64,000 bases of DNA from Flaccisagitta enflata (taxonomy: Eukaryota; Chaetognatha; Sagittoidea; Aphragmophora). The stretch is taken from NCBI GenBank assembly GCA_965153355.1, contig OZ231128.1, positions 39,618,001 through 39,682,000 on the forward strand, read 5' to 3'. A model generated the notes under the pieces. It saw nothing but the letters and a program-made list of their open reading frames with translations. It did not search any database and was not told the origin of the DNA. Positions 11,555-21,916 of the stretch are shown one piece after another (position 1 is the first letter of the stretch; each line of letters opens with the position of its first letter). A program made the position numbers and the translations under genes.

Positions 11555-14500
11555 GTCTCGCCTTGTCACCATGTCCACTGTTGAACGATCAACTATCGGC
11601 TTTAGTCCATTTGACGATTCGTTGTTTCTCTCCCTCCAAACTGTCGGAAGTTTCTTCGGCTTTCGCATCCGACTGCGCGTTGCAAAAGGCCGTCGGCAAT
11701 CTGCGGCGCGTCGCCATCGCGGGGGAGGCGGAAATGGAGGCGGACGCGGCGGAGGTCGTCTTCATGGCGTCGGAAATCCAAGGCGAGGCGGCGTTCAAGA
11801 AGTTGGTCAATGATTTGGCCACGTCGGAAGAGGATATAAGTCGAGGAGGAGCAGACTTGAATGGATTTTCCGCCGATTTGAACCTCGTTTTGAGTTCCCT
11901 CAACAACCTCGAATGCAATACAAAGACGACGCTTAATTCATCTTTATCGTCCTCAATATCGTCCTCTATATCCGCATTAATGACTGCTTCTGACAAGTGT
12001 GATGATGATGTTAAAGAGAATGAAGATGACCTGGTTACGGCAGATCCGAGATACTCGCCGGAAACGCTCCGCAAAATCCGCCTTTTGTACTCGCTCGTTG
12101 TTTTGGCGCCGGCGGCCATTCAATCGTCGAGACGTCAAATGCAGCGACGCCGGTTACATCCGACCGGAAATGACGCCGCCGAGCCGACAGACGATGACGG
12201 AGAAACTTTTAGTCACAACGACGCCAGCAGGCAAACAGACAACGACAAAAACACGCTAACAGACAACGACACCGGCAAACAAACACACAAGAACGCCGAC
12301 CTACCCACAGACAACCACACCGGCAAGCAAACACACAAGAACGCCAACCTACCGACAGACGACGACGCCGATGGGCCAATGCGCAGAGGCGCCGGTTTGC
12401 CTACTGACGCCGGCCGGCCGACCGGAAGTGGCGCCGTCGGCTCTTCCATCGAGGAAAGAACTGTCTTTCGTTACTTCCTTAATTACGTTTCGCTTGTGCA
12501 CGGAGAATTGCAACTCCTTAATGGATTTTTCGATTCCAAAGTGGGAAAAAGACGCACGCCTGATGACGGGAAGGAGGAGGAGATGGCGGGGAAGATGGGA
12601 GGAGGAGGAGAAGAAGTAGAAGAAGAAAAAGAACTAGAAGAAGAAGAAGAAGAAGAAGAAGAAGAAGAAGAAGAAGAAGAAGAAGAAGAAGAAGAAGAAG
12701 AAGAAGAAGAAGAAGAAGAAGAAGAAAGAGGTGACAGAGACGGGGAATTGGAGTCTCGTTTAAAAGACAGGAATGGAAAAAGCGATTTGTCTATGAAGAC
12801 ATTTGCTTTCGTTGGAGCAGGTTTTCCATTGTCTGGCGTAATTCTGCATATCATGACCGGCGGAGCTAAGGTTAGTTCACTCTCTCGACTCTCAAGTTAG
12901 TTAAAAGTTGAAACAGGATTGATGAAACCTTTGAAATACATTATTTCATTGATTGAAACCCATCCATTCACGGAGATTGGAGGGCTGTAGATTTGTAGCA
13001 GCCAATATAAAAGTCATTAAAAATGCTTTCAGTTTTGCAGGAAATCCACTGCCAATTTGTATTTTGTGGAAATGACATTTTGAGATGCATCCTTGCGTCT
13101 CAGTAAGAGGGTCTGTGTGTCTGTTTGTCACTATGTCCACACATCTGTCACCCTTTTACCAAAAATCTGGTTAACCGTCTCAGATCACTCACCAACCCCT
13201 TCACTTAATTACATCAATTTTTTTCGAATTCTTTCCATGCACCTAATGGTTTTTGCCTGTTTAATTGTATTTTCTTTTTTGTAACGTGCAAAGATGCCTT
13301 CAAAACTTTTTTTGATTTTTTTTTTAACTCGCAGTTTGCTCCTTTTATTCTTTCTTTCAGAGAGATGTAATTTGAATTTACCATATCCTTTTCCGATTGA
13401 ATTATTTGGATTTTTTTGCCCTTGGATGATAACAATTTTTTAAAAGCTGCGTTATGCAAATGAGGTTTTTTTCACCAACGCGATATGTTTTCCTTTTCAT
13501 ACTCATTCAATGTTATTGGCTGCGTATCCGGCTGGGTTTTATTAATCATTTGCTCTCAATACTACAAAGAATTAGGTCCAAAACAGAACTTTATTTTCTG
13601 ATTGTATTGCTCTAATACCGCTCCTTTGTCCTTAACATTATCAATTTATCATGTATTGTTAGGAAAAAGTTCCGTTAAATGCACCGATGGAATGTTACAG
13701 ATAACAACTTCAATACGCAAAGTATGTCTCAGTTGATCTTTTTTAGATGCGTCCTCGCATCTCTAGAAGAGGCTTTGTCCATCTGTCCATCCAACTGTAC
13801 GTCCGCGGCGTTTGTTTTTGTGTGCGTAAAGCAGGATCTCTCTTATTTGGATGTTTCATCAACATTATAACATAACATGATCTAGACCAACAGGATAACA
13901 TAATCATTTGATTACTTTCTTCACAATTAGATAGTTAAATAACTACATAATTGCATAATTGAATGATTACATTGATAAAAAAATATATGAAAAATAGTTA
14001 CAGTATATGATTGGCCCTAAAAGTGACTAAGCGATTTGCTTCATAAATCATTATCATTCCGAATGAACGGACAGACAGACAGATGAATGGATGGACTGGC
14101 ATACTAAGATCTTTAACCGTGTACTCAATTGCTCCTGCCCTCCTACACGTCAATAGGACTGCCATGTATCTGGCCCTGTTTTCCCTCAGTTTCGTTCTGT
14201 CATTTATTTTACTTAGGGTGCACTTAACTCTATAACCAACTACATAAAACATTTTGTCGATCTGTCGGTTCGTCGGCAAGGCACTTTGTCCGTCCATTGG
14301 TCCAAAGGTCACAAATCAGACTTTTTAGACCCCAAATCAGCCATCTCAGGCCCCAAATGAGTCCTATCAGACCCCAAATCAACCCTCTCATATCATAAAT
14401 TAGCCCTCCAAGGCCTGAAATCAACTCACTCGGGCCCAAAATCAAATCTCTCAGGTCTAAAATCAGCCCTCAAATTTCTCCTCTCAGGTTGTAAAGATGC

Positions 14501-16002
14501 CCTCATTTCTGATCAAACATAAGTCCTTTGACCCCCTGCTCCAAGCAATCAAATGCCCGCAAACATGCCCTTTCAGAACGTCTTGAAATTCACCCCTGTG
14601 TCCTACAGGACATCAGTCCTTTGGGGCTACTGCTCTGCTCACACTCCACTCTTTCAGCTGATCATTTAAAGCAGGGCATCGAGTACCGCTGACCATGTGC
14701 GATCCTTGGATGCTTAGTTTTATACTTCTTTCCTTCCTTCCTTCCTTCCTTCCTTCCTTCCTTCCTTCCTTCCTTCCTTCCTTCCTTCCTTCCTTCCTTC
14801 CTTCCTTCCTTCCTTCCTTCCATCCTTCCTTCCTTCCTTCCTTCCTTCCTTCTTTCCTCCCCCCTTTATTAAATCACCTTAACAATGCCACTAACAAGCT
14901 TAGAAATTATCGCTGCTTGAATTACAGTATGTCATCTCTTTCTTCTTTGTCATTTTAGCTGATTCTGATCGACATGGACGCCGGTGCCATCGCCAAAGCG
15001 GATCGATTTCTGCGTCTCTGTCAGAGCGTGGGCGTCATCGAACCCGACTCCTTCCGTCTGATTCACGAAAACGCCGAAAACATCCGGTTCAAGTCGACGA
15101 CCGTCAATGAGGGTGTCGAGATGGGGAAGACGACGAAGAAGCAAAAAAAGAAAGTGCAGAGTATCGGGTCGTCGTTAATTAAAGGATTGAGACGAGTGCT
15201 CGGTAAATGGTTCATAGAAGGCGGAGGCGATTACAACAGGGTGGACCGCGGGAAGGAGAGGGAAGAAGCGGAAGCGGAGGAAGAGGAGGAGAAGGTGGAA
15301 GTGGTGGAGGAAGAGAGGTTGAAAACGGCGGAAGATAGCGAAGAAGATTACTTCCCCGATGACGTCAACGAGGATAAGGAGAACAGCAAAAGCAAGGATA
15401 GTCAACGCGGTCATTGCCGCCGTCGCCGCCGCCGCCTCCCGACCCGCCGGGAGCGCGTCGTCGTTCGTGCGGACATTTTGGACATCGCCAGCGCCATTCC
15501 CGCTGACGTCACGAGACGCCTTTTCTGCTGCAACGCCGCCAAGTTGCCGTTTATCCGGAAACGAAATGTTCAGGGCATGTCCGAGATTCTTTATGAAAAG
15601 TTCCAGCATGATATGTCTGACGAAGGGAATTCGTCATCTTCGTCTCTGTTTTCTTTACCTTCCACTTCGTCGTCGCTTTCGTCTTTGTCTTCGTCTTCCT
15701 CTCTCGCGTCTTCTCTCTCATCGACCCATTCTTCTCCGTCATCATCATCGTCATCGTCTTCTTCTTCTTCCTCTTCCACCTCCGGAGTTTCCTCCTCGGC
15801 CGCATTCAACGAGGAGAGCGTCTCTTCCTCTTCTTTTCCCTTCCGCCTGGTTGGTCAAGTGACGCCGCCTCAGAAAGTGATTAGCGGCGCCGCGGACGCC
15901 GCCTCCATCGTTGGCTTTATGGCGACGAGAAACGTCAACTCGTGTCAACTTTTTGTCAACGTTGACACTCGAGTCGTGGAAAGCGCCGTTGGACTCGGAT
16001 AA
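10415..16002 (+). CDS. Nicotianamine synthase-like gene (three exons seen)
   Basis: Spliced model: 10415-10551, 11556-12870, 14959-16002, with matching phases (2+1, then 0/0) and stop TAA at 16000-16002, giving 831 codons with the 5' end missing. Resemblance to the nicotianamine synthase family (Pfam NAS, which condenses the aminocarboxypropyl groups of S-adenosylmethionine) is seen in order. A helical N-terminal stretch contains GEAE. FRYFLNYVSLVHGEL matches the family's FPYxNNYxxLxxxE block. FAFVGAGFPLSGVIL is a SAM-binding glycine loop, followed across the intron by LILIDMDAG, like the family's IDID segment, and RADILDIA. The family is usually about 280-330 residues; this protein is far longer because poly-Glu, poly-Ser, Thr/Asp-repeat and Arg-rich inserts split the core. 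A generic class I methyltransferase fold is the main alternative. Activity is not established. Confidence 0.55.
10723..11299. mobile_element. 577-bp palindromic element in intron
   Basis: The ends GTGTTCAATCTCAAAGTCGG (10723) and its complement (ending 11299) frame inverted matches that continue inward, for example ATTTCATTGGTCTAG against CTAGACCAATGAAAT, nearly to the centre at about 11012. No coding and no clear target duplication. It lies wholly within intron 1 of the NAS-like gene. Confidence 0.8.
11305..11555. repeat. (CTAT)n, (CT)n, (CA)n compound microsatellite
   Basis: CTAT repeats at 11305-11381, CT/GT-rich repeats at 11401-11540, and CA repeats up to CACAG at 11551-11555. The CT tract doubles as the pyrimidine tract of the acceptor of exon 2. 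Confidence 0.93.
11556..12870 (+). CDS. Exon 2 of the NAS-like gene
   Basis: The acceptor is the AG at 11554-11555 after a CT/CA tract; the donor is GCTAAG/GTTAGT at 12870. The exon holds the N-terminal helical part (LLNDQLSALV to GEAEMEAD), a Ser/Asp-rich stretch, two copies of a roughly 14-residue TGKQTHKNA-LPTDN repeat, the FRYFLNY block, and a pure (GAA)n run at 12625-12726 coding over 30 glutamates. It ends with the FVGAGFPLSG loop. The apparent start at 11563 is a TTG, so the true start lies upstream. Confidence 0.6.
13080..13150 (-). mobile_element. Hairpin-tipped repeat end, AGATGCG-like
   Basis: GAGATGCATCCTTGCGTCTC (13082-13100) is an imperfect stem, followed by AGTAAGAGGGTCTGTGTGTC, the reverse of the GAC-rich stretch plus CTCTTA typical of this family. 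Confidence 0.5.
13742..13830 (-). mobile_element. Hairpin-tipped repeat end, AGATGCG subfamily
   Basis: The stem AGATGCG-TCCT-CGCATCT lies at 13746-13763, preceded by TTTTT, followed by CTAGAAGAGGCTTTGTCC and GTCCATC repeats. The stem pairs perfectly. Confidence 0.65.
14240..14722 (-). mobile_element. GGTCAGCGGTACCC-subfamily copy, reversed
   Basis: A GTC/GTTCGTC-rich stretch near 14255-14300 is followed by a degenerate array of CCCAAATCAGCCCTCTCAGG units (14310-14510). TCCTACAGGAC follows, then GAGTACCGCTGACCATGTG and CGATCCTTGGATGC near 14676-14715. This is the mirror of the copy at 18928. Confidence 0.7.
14726..14855. repeat. (CTTC)n microsatellite
   Basis: About 30 copies of TTCC with one CATCC variant near 14820, inside intron 2. 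Confidence 0.95.
14959..16002 (+). CDS. Exon 3 (terminal) of the NAS-like gene
   Basis: The exon begins after TTTTAG with CTG ATT CTG ATC GAC, phase 0, and ends at TAA. Residues LILIDMDAGAIAKADRF continue the SAM-binding fold from exon 2. An Lys/Glu-rich insert and an RRRRRR stretch follow, then RADILDIASAIPADV and KLPFIRKRNVQGMSEI, then a Ser-rich run of about 70 residues (15630-15800, TCN codons), and a C-terminal LVGQVTPPQKVISGAADAAS segment. The first ATG (14974) is internal to the exon and is not needed as a start. Confidence 0.65.
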   Translation: MILIDMDAGAIAKADRFLRLCQSVGVIEPDSFRLIHENAENIRFKSTTVNEGVEMGKTTKKQKKKVQSIGSSLIKGLRRVLGKWFIEGGGDYNRVDRGKEREEAEAEEEEEKVEVVEEERLKTAEDSEEDYFPDDVNEDKENSKSKDSQRGHCRRRRRRLPTRRERVVVRADILDIASAIPADVTRRLFCCNAAKLPFIRKRNVQGMSEILYEKFQHDMSDEGNSSSSSLFSLPSTSSSLSSLSSSSSLASSLSSTHSSPSSSSSSSSSSSSSTSGVSSSAAFNEESVSSSSFPFRLVGQVTPPQKVISGAADAASIVGFMATRNVNSCQLFVNVDTRVVESAVGLG

Positions 16003-16530
16003 ACAAGAATGTTTATTTCTTTTCTTTAAATATGCAGAATTACAAGTACAAGGCGTTAGTTGGAATTGCAAATTACGTGTTTGCTAGGATTTACACCCAG
16101 AAACGAATTTCTAACGGCTATTTCGTTCGTTTTTGGTAATGTGGATTGTGGATGATTACCCCATTACCTAATATAAGTAATGAAAAGGAACTATCTTAAG
16201 TCGAAAGAAACAAAATTTATATTATGTATGTCCGTTGAAGAGGGATCTCCTCATCTCTTGGGTCCGTTATATCACGGTTTTATAATAGCTCATCCCGCAT
16301 TGTCAAGGTTTGATTATGAGTAAGTGAAGGTGACAAACTTCTCGTTTCATGCATATTAGGGTTTTCAAATACCTAACAACACTAATGTAGTATATACATT
16401 GTTCACTAAACCTTCATCACAAGCAGGTCGTATTTTGCTTAATTAAAACTAACGTTTTCAGGACCTTAAAGCGATGATGATGATAATGACCAGTTGAAGA
16501 CGTAATAAACAAGCCCAAGCGTCATCTGCG
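16003..16530. other. 3' flank of NAS-like gene, nothing recognisable
   Basis: AT-rich sequence without repeats I recognise. AATATGCAG at 16028 and TTTATTTC runs lie just after the stop; no clear polyadenylation signal could be chosen. Confidence 0.4.
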
Positions 16531-16534
16531 TGAT

Positions 16535-16690
16535 ATCAGAAGAGGTGTAACGGACAGACGGACGGACCGACGGACGGATCGACGGACGAACGGAGGGACG
16601 GACAGACAGACGGACGGAAGGACGGACGGACGGACGGACGGACGGACAGACAGACCCTCTTATAGAGATGCGGTGACGCATCTAAAAAGA
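16535..16690 (+). mobile_element. Hairpin-tipped repeat end, AGATGCG subfamily
   Basis: A GACGGACGG-type run of about 110 bases, then CCCTCTTATAG and the perfect stem AGATGCG-GTGA-CGCATCT at 16666-16683, followed by AAAAAG. Confidence 0.75.
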
Positions 16691-16754
16691 TGAGTGAGAT
16701 GTAATGTGATGTATGTAATGAAGATGGAAAAAAAGAAGAGATTGAATGAAAGTT

Positions 16755-16808
16755 GATTAAAATGGACGGACTGACTCTCTTAAAAAGATGCGATGACGCA
16801 TCTAAAGA
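16755..16808 (+). mobile_element. Short AGATGCG-subfamily copy
   Basis: GGACGGACTGACTCTCTT and the stem AGATGCG-ATGA-CGCATCT at 16786-16803, followed by AAAG. It abuts the next copy, which starts three bases later. Confidence 0.65.
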
Positions 16809-16810
16809 AA

Positions 16811-17185
16811 ACAAGGCCAACACCTATAAGTCGCGTGCGAGACTTACAGACAAAGAATGACTTAGAATGACTTAGAATGACTTAGAATGACTTTTAATGA
16901 CTTTTAATGACCTAAAATGACTAAAATTGACTTAAAATGACTAAAAAGCCTAATGACCAAAAATGACTTAACCAACTTAAAATGACTTTAAATGACTTAA
17001 AATGACTTAGAATGACTCAAAATGACTTAGAATAACTGTAAATGACTTAAAATAACTTAAAATGACCTAAGATTCGACGTTTTATTACAAAAAAGTAAAG
17101 TGTGACGGACCGACGGACGGACGGACGGACGGACCGACGGACGGACAAAGCGGGTTGTAGAGTCGCGTGCACGCGACTAAAAAAA
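16811..17185 (+). mobile_element. Hairpin-tipped repeat with AATGACTT array
   Basis: Complete copy. It starts ACAAGGCCAACACCTATAAG with the 5' motif AGTCGCGTGC. The interior is about 20 degenerate copies of an 11-bp AATGACTTAGA unit (16850-17080). Then come GTGACGGACC, a GACG run, AAAGCGGGTTGTAG and the perfect palindrome AGTCGCGTGCACGCGACT at 17161-17178, followed by AAAAAAA. The 5' motif is identical to the first ten bases of its hairpin. Confidence 0.85.
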
Positions 17186-17535
17186 GTGCTCTTGATGGGA
17201 AACATTAACCTGTGTTTTTCCGGGTAATGGCGCCATAAGATCGAGTCATTGACTCATTGCTCAGTTCAGGTTAGAATTCCCTGAGAAATCCCCGAGAAAT
17301 CTATTATATTGTTGGTTGATACCGGTAATGGCGACTATCGCAGACTGGAAAACCATTAAAATAGAGTGTTTTTTAGGACTGTGCTCTGTGAATCCAAAAC
17401 AAACTTTAAAGGCGCAATGAGACTCAATGAAATCAGTTAAACACTAACATCTTCCTTCCTTTTTCATTTAAAATGGTCCAATGGCTGGCTGAGAGGTTAA
17501 CGTTAGCCAATCTGGCCGATTTGCCAGCTTTCATC
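17186..17535. other. Unique sequence, nothing recognised
   Basis: No gene, repeat or RNA signature seen. Confidence 0.4.
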
Positions 17536-17540
17536 ATTGC

Positions 17541-17639
<99 letters not shown>

Positions 17640-17660
17640 AACACACACTCACAAACACAC
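17541..17660. repeat. (AC)n microsatellite
   Basis: About 45 uninterrupted AC units, then ACACTCACAA variants to about 17695. Confidence 0.95.
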
Positions 17661-17927
17661 TCATTATCACAAACGCACACACACACAAACACACACGCCC
17701 CAAATAAAACGGATTGTAAAGAATTAAAACTAAAGAATCTGAGGTAGACGAATAAGAGGATAAGCCGAACGACAAGATTTAGGATCTTAGCCCTGGAAGT
17801 TGGTGAAGACTAGATTCTGAAACAAGTGGTTGGTTTCCCGAGGAACAAGCACCATGTGGCGGGTTTTAGGATTTTATGGGGCAGACACGAGATGGCGCTG
17901 CCTCATACTAAAAGATACGCAAAGAGG

Positions 17928-18376
<449 letters not shown>

Positions 18377-18383
18377 AAGAGAA

Positions 18384-18520
18384 AACAAGGCCAAGTAAGC
18401 CAATAGGTGCGACATGTGGATCGTCGAACAAATCCGTTACCAACTGACCAACCAAACAACCGACCAACCGACCAATCAACGGACACAGCCAGTTATAGAG
18501 GTGCTTTGTCGCACCTAAAA
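18384..18520 (+). mobile_element. Hairpin-tipped repeat, AGGTGC subfamily
   Basis: It starts AACAAGGCCAAGTAAGCC with the 5' motif AGGTGCGACA. The interior has ACCAACTGACC repeats, then CACAGCCAGTTATAG and the stem-loop AGGTGC-TTTGTC-GCACCT (18499-18516), followed by AAAAAAG. The 5' ten bases AGGTGCGACA are the exact complement of the hairpin's right side TGTCGCACCT. It is a close copy of 54567-54703. Confidence 0.88.
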
Positions 18521-18610
18521 AAGAAAAAAAAAGGAGGGAAAAAAAGGAAAATTGAAAAAGTAACCAAGGAAGAGGGAAAGAAAGAAAGGAACAAACAAAC
18601 AAACATCAAA

Positions 18611-18764
18611 ACAAGGCCGGATGCACGGCAATACAGTCGCGGACGATTTGGCAGGAGCAGTAATGCAAAAACCGATCGCAATTCAGAAATGTGACGGACC
18701 GACGGACGGACCGACGGACCGACTGACACGGCAAGGTGTAGAGTCGCGTGTCCGCGACTAAAAA
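18611..18764 (+). mobile_element. Hairpin-tipped repeat, AGTCGCG subfamily
   Basis: It starts ACAAGGCCGGATGCACGGCA with the 5' motif AGTCGCGGAC. Then GGCAGGAGCAGTAATG, a GACGGACCG run, ACACGGCAAGGTGTAG and the stem-loop AGTCGCG-TGTC-CGCGACT at 18742-18759, followed by AAAAAG. The 5' motif pairs over ten bases with GTCCGCGACT at the 3' end. Confidence 0.88.
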
Positions 18765-18843
18765 GAACGACAGATTGACAGAAAGAAACACAGAAAGAGA
18801 AAAACCAGGAAGAAAGAAAGAAATAAAAAATGAGAGAAAGAAG

Positions 18844-18853
<10 letters not shown>

Positions 18854-18918
<65 letters not shown>
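18854..18918. repeat. (GATA)n microsatellite
   Basis: About 16 copies, flanked by GAAA-rich sequence. Confidence 0.95.
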
Positions 18919-18920
<2 letters not shown>

Positions 18921-18927
18921 AAAGAAA

Positions 18928-19490
18928 ACAAGTCATCCAAGGATCGCACATGGTCAGCGGTACCCGATGCCCTGCTTGGGGTGACCAAGTAAAGAGTGGA
19001 GGAGAGTGAGGCAGCGGCCCCAAGGGCCAGATGTCCTGTAGGACAATTTCATTGTCCTAAGGGGAATATCCATACAAGAGACTATATGGGTTTGATGTCT
19101 GAGGAGATTTATGCCTGAAGATTACTGGGGGCAGGCCTAAAGATTTGAGGAGGGCCACTTGAGGCCTGGAATGCGATTTGAGGTCTGAGAGCGATTGAGT
19201 TTGAGAGTTGATTTGAGGCCATGAGAGTTGCTTGAGGAGATTTATTTGAGGTCGATAGCCAACGGGGCGGAGGCTTTAGGCCATGGGGGCAGATTTGAGG
19301 CCTGGAGGGCCAATTTGAGGCCTGGAATGCTGATTTGAGGTCTGGAGAGCGGATTGGAGGCCTTGAGAGCTGATTTGAAAGAGCGAAGGCTAAGAAAATC
19401 AGGCCGAGAGTGAGGAATGAGGCCTGGATAAACGGGGGGTGAAGGACGGACGGACGGAAGGAACGAGGAAAGTGTCCTACAGAATCAGAA
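18928..19490 (+). mobile_element. GGTCAGCGGTACCC-subfamily copy with GGCCTGA array
   Basis: It starts ACAAGTCATCCAAGGATCGC, then GGTCAGCGGTACCCGATGCC, GGCAGCGGCCCCAAGGGCC and GTCCTGTAGGAC. The interior (19090-19400) is a degenerate tandem of about 20 bp, GATTTGAGGCCTGGAGAGC. It closes with GGACGGACGGACGG and GTCCTACAG before an A-rich stretch. This is the most complete forward copy of this subfamily. Confidence 0.75.
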
Positions 19491-19496
19491 AAAAGG

Positions 19497-20075
<579 letters not shown>

Positions 20076-20203
20076 AAATTTTGAAAGAAGCAGGTCGGCT
20101 GGTAAGAAGATAATCGCCTAATTGGATTTTCTCGGTTGTGGTTTAGGTAAGATTAAGAAACAGAAACAAGCCCGTCTAAAGAAACGACTTCGCATCAACT
20201 GCA

Positions 20204-21000
20204 ATGGCAGCAACTAAGGTGGGGGCAGCGGCGGCGGTGACAGCGGCGGTGACAGAGACAATCGTGACAGCGACGGTAACAGCGACGGTGACAGAGACAA
20301 TCGTGACAGCGACGGTAACAGCGACGGTGACAGAGACAATCGTGACAGCGACGGTAACAGCGAGGGTGACAGAGACAATTGTGACAGCGACGGTAACAGC
20401 GACGGTGACAGAGACAATCGTGACAGCGACGGTAACAGTGATGGTGACAGAGACAATTGTGACAGCGACGGTGACAGAGACAATCGTGACAGCGACGTTG
20501 ACAGAGACAATTGTGACAGCGACAGTAACAGCGACGGTGACAGAGACAATCGTGACAGCGATGGTAACAGCGACGGTGACAGAGACAATTGTGACAGCGA
20601 TGGTGACAGAGACAATCGTGACAGCGACGGTGACAGAGACAATCGTGACAGCGATGGTAACAGGGATGGTGACAGAGACAACTGTGACAGCGACAGTAAC
20701 AGCGACGGTGACAGAGACAATCGTGACAGCGATTGTTACAGCGACAGTGACAGAGACAATCGTGACAGCGACGGTAACAGCGACGGTGACAGAGACAATT
20801 GTGACAGCGACGGTAACAGCAACGGTGACAGAGACAATTGTGACAGCGACGGTGACAGAGACAATCGTGACAGCGACGGTAACAGCGACGGTGACAGAGA
20901 CAATCGTGACAGCGACGGTAACAGCGACGGTGACAGAGACAATCGTGACAGCGACGGTAACAGCGACGGTGACAGCGACAACCGTGACAGCGACTGCGAT
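20204..21000. repeat. 39/27-bp minisatellite
   Basis: Alternating 39-bp and 27-bp units composed of GACAGAGACAAT(C/T)GT and GACAGCGACGGTAACAGCGACGG blocks (sub-unit GACGGTAACAGC). Unit lengths divisible by three keep frames open: one forward frame reads VTETIVTATVTAT, another GDRDNRDSDGNSD, and the reverse reads Leu/Ser/Pro. There are no flanking splice or gene signals that I can support, so I call it a minisatellite. Confidence 0.85.
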
Positions 21001-21109
21001 AAGAATACAGCAGTGGGCATCATACCAAAATTCCTACCAGCGGTAGAGCGAAGCTGTATCTTATGCAAGAACAGGCTTTACAGCGCCGAAAACAGAAATT
21101 CTTGCACAT

Positions 21110-21298
21110 CAAAGCATAGATGTTACGGACAAAGACACGGACGGACGGGCGGACACAGCGAGGTAAAGAGTCGCGCGCACCGTAGATTCCCAATATTGGC
21201 AAAACCAGTAGGCAGGAGTGGGAATACATGGTTTTTATTTTTCAACTCAAGGATTACGGACGGACAGGCCGATGGACACAGCATCTCAAGGAGTCACT
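21110..21298 (+). mobile_element. Two degraded hairpin-tipped repeat ends
   Basis: GGACGGACGGGCGGACACAG, GTAAAGAGTCGCGCGCACC near 21175, and a second ACGGACGGACAGGCCGATGG with CAAGGAGTCACTAG near 21285. The stems no longer pair well. Confidence 0.4.
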
Positions 21299-21494
21299 AG
21301 TCCACTGAACATAAAACAATGATTATATGATGCAATGAACCTTAGATTCAATATTCTATAATTTTCCGTCCTTTTTAACCACGTATAACGAGCATTTTCT
21401 TGATTGTTGTTGAGTACAAACTGAGTTCATATTCGATTTTTTTTTCTTTCATAAATTGATTTGTTTCCGTGATTGATTGTACCTTGATTTTCCT

Positions 21495-21698
21495 TTTTAG
21501 TCGCGTGTTACGCGACTCTACACCCCGCTTTGTCGGTCCGTCCGTCCGTCGGTCCGTCGGTCCGTCCGTCACACTTTACTTTTTTGGCTTTAATGGGGGT
21601 TTTGGCCTTATTGCTCCTGCCCAAATGTTCCACTGACCTCAATTATGGCCCCTGCCTAACCGCACGCGACTGGGGTAGCCGTGTATCCGGCCTTGTTT
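21495..21698 (-). mobile_element. Hairpin-tipped repeat, AGTCGCG subfamily, reversed
   Basis: The stem AGTCGCGTGTTACGCGACT lies at 21499-21517, preceded by TTTTT, followed by CTACACCCCGCTTTGTCGG and GTCCGTC repeats. The other end is CGCACGCGACTGGGG, CCGTGTATCCGGCCTTGTTT. The terminal motif CACGCGACT is the complement of AGTCGCGTG in the hairpin. Confidence 0.82.
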
Positions 21699-21916
21699 AC
21701 TGCAAATGTCAAAAGACGTCATCTCATGCTAGTTGCGCCAACACGCGCATAATCAGTCTGTTTATCATTATTTTTTCTAAAGACTAAGTATGAACCAAAT
21801 CCCGGACCCTTCTTTTTTTGTCAAGCAAGTTCAGCAAGTACTTCAGCATAGCCTAGCCAATTTTTCACAAAATCCTTTCTTTCAGCCCAATAACATACGT
21901 GGATGATCATCTTGGA

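Larger units (their letters stand above)
12871..14958 (+). other. Intron 2 of the NAS-like gene
   Basis: GT at 12871 and AG at 14957-14958 after TTCTTTGTCATTTTAG. It contains two degenerate AGATGCG-type hairpin-tipped repeats, a reversed GGTCAGCGGTACCC-type copy and a (CTTC)n run, described separately. The remainder is AT-rich without coding signs. Confidence 0.6.

Noticed and set aside
11563-11565. Start codon for the NAS-like protein
   Set aside because: The codon is TTG, family-like sequence and an open frame continue upstream, and an acceptor at 11555 fits; the frame start is not a true initiator.
20204-21046. 280-codon plus-strand TETIVTATV repeat frame
   Set aside because: Open because units are 27 or 39 bp; no splice sites, no start context and no non-repetitive domain.
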